From an uncultured Eubacteriales bacterium (lineage in GTDB: Bacteria > Bacillota > Clostridia > Christensenellales > Aristaeellaceae), in contig CADBCY010000003.1 in NCBI GenBank assembly GCA_902793325.1, positions 1 to 64,000 on the forward strand: 64,000 bases of DNA, written 5' to 3'. Within the stretch, counting starts at the first letter, position 1; each line of letters opens with the position of its first letter. Positions 63,213 through 64,000 of the stretch are shown here, piece after piece. A program made the translations under genes and the position numbers. The notes under the pieces were generated by a model. That model was given only the letters and a program-made list of their open reading frames with translations. It searched no databases and was not told the origin of the DNA.

Positions 63213-64000
63213 ATGACACTGGATTGTTCTGCGATCAGGGCGGCGGCCGAGGGCTACCGGGCGGACATGGTCCGCTTTCTGCGGGAAATGATCTCCCACC
63301 CCAGCGAGAGCTGCGAGGAGAAGGAGGTCGTGGCGTGCATAAAGGCTGAGATGGAAAAGCTCGGCTACGACAGGGTGGAGGTGGACGGCCTCGGCAACGT
63401 CATCGGCTGGATGGGCGAGGGCGAGAAGATCATCGCCATCGACGCCCACGTCGATACCGTCGGCATCGGCAACCGCGACAACTGGACCGCCGACCCCTAC
63501 GAGGGCTACGAGACGGACGAGATCATCTACGGCCGCGGCGGCTCCGACCAGGAGGGCGGCATGGCCAGCGCGGTCTACGGCGTGCGCATCATGAAGGACC
63601 TGGGGCTGATCCCCGAGGGGTATAAAATCATGGTCGTGGGCTCCGTGCAGGAGGAGGACTGCGACGGCATGTGCTGGCAGTACATCGTCAACAAGGACGG
63701 CATCCGCCCCGAGTTCGTCATCTCCACCGAGCCCACCGACGGCGGCATCTACCGCGGCCAGCGCGGGCGCATGGAGATCCGCGTGGACGTGCGGGGCGTC
63801 TCCTGCCACGGCAGCGCGCCCGAGCGCGGCGACAACGCCATCTACAAGATGGCCGACATCCTCCGGGACATCCGCGCGCTCAACAACAACGGCTGCGACG
63901 ATTCCACCGCCATCCGCGGCCTGGTCAGGATGCTGGACCCGAAGTACAACCCGGAGCACTGGGAGGACGCCCGCTTCCTGGGCCGCGGCACCTGCACGGT
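63213..64000 (+). CDS. ygeY: YgeY-type M20 hydrolase, cut by window end
   Basis: About 262 residues are visible and the frame is open at the right edge. M20/ArgE/DapE-type metal motifs: [16 protein letters not shown] (His and Asp), [17 protein letters not shown] and [11 protein letters not shown] (catalytic Glu pair), then [14 protein letters not shown] of the lid domain. YgeY accompanies YgeX and YgeW in purine degradation and is thought to hydrolyse an acyl or carbamoyl-type diaminopropionate precursor. GAGAGGAG lies before the ATG. It begins 14 bases after dpaL. A ygeW carbamoyltransferase would be expected beyond the edge. Confidence 0.92.
   Translation, partial: MTLDCSAIRAAAEGYRADMVRFLREMISHPSESCEEKEVVACIKAEMEKLGYDRVEVDGLGNVIGWMGEGEKIIAIDAHVDTVGIGNRDNWTADPYEGYETDEIIYGRGGSDQEGGMASAVYGVRIMKDLGLIPEGYKIMVVGSVQEEDCDGMCWQYIVNKDGIRPEFVISTEPTDGGIYRGQRGRMEIRVDVRGVSCHGSAPERGDNAIYKMADILRDIRALNNNGCDDSTAIRGLVRMLDPKYNPEHWEDARFLGRGTCT

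Overview
The window reads as a high-G+C, anaerobic, gram-positive type genome (Bacillota, most likely a gut or rumen member of the Clostridia). The basis is Firmicutes-style Shine-Dalgarno sites, a T-box leader, a cobalamin riboswitch, a LytTR/DUF3021 pair, a DUF3793 protein next to a flavodoxin, and a purine-fermentation operon of the ygeX/ygeY/ygfK/ssnA/xdh type. I do not place it below class level. No rRNA, tRNA, CRISPR array, phage or transposase gene was seen.

Region by region. (1) 1-2.5 kb is visibly more AT-rich than the rest: a lipoprotein overlapping a kinase-GNAT fusion, and a Phd/RelE-type toxin-antitoxin pair. (2) 2.5-12.2 kb is a paralogue-rich accessory block: a small HTH protein, four alpha/beta hydrolases, two unrelated methyltransferases, two L-2-amino-thiazoline-4-carboxylate-hydrolase-like proteins, two related small membrane proteins, DUF3793, flavodoxin and a ZinT-like secreted protein. 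Four TTAG-N6-CTAA palindromes, three of them placed just downstream of good -10 boxes, tie the transcription units together as one possible regulon. (3) 12.3-15.1 kb holds a 78-bp tandem repeat, secreted proteins including an L,D-transpeptidase, and a diguanylate cyclase. (4) 15.2-20.2 kb is a T-box-controlled operon of a TRAP transporter plus ilvD. (5) 20.2-31.3 kb is a cyclic-di-GMP region: a dCACHE-GGDEF protein, a double-SBP GGDEF-EAL protein, and a 1435-residue amino-acid-permease/GGDEF/REC/GGDEF/EAL protein, with SH3-repeat and DUF4298 proteins between.

(6) 31.4-41.9 kb: a MATE transporter, a MATE-HATPase fusion, and a two-module NRPS (C-A-T-C-A-T-reductase) that shares an operon with the fusion. 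The NRPS should release a peptide aldehyde. (7) 42-46 kb: small secreted and membrane proteins, an AIM24 protein, and a LytTR regulator/DUF3021 pair with a recognisable LytTR operator. (8) 46.2-49.1 kb: a second double-SBP GGDEF-EAL protein. (9) 49.3-52.4 kb: a cobalamin riboswitch followed by a BtuFCD-like ABC transporter. (10) 52.4-64 kb: a purine-catabolic operon (guaD, three xanthine dehydrogenase-family subunits, ssnA, a short ygfK, an unknown membrane protein, dpaL/ygeX, and ygeY cut by the window end) behind a strong promoter and a structured leader.

Most genes are ordinary in type. The strongest points for follow-up are the NRPS with its MATE-HATPase partner, the transporter/c-di-GMP mega-fusion, the TTAG-N6-CTAA regulon, the T-box on a TRAP+ilvD operon, the repeat that carries a promoter box, and the YgfK form that lacks its central oxidoreductase domain.
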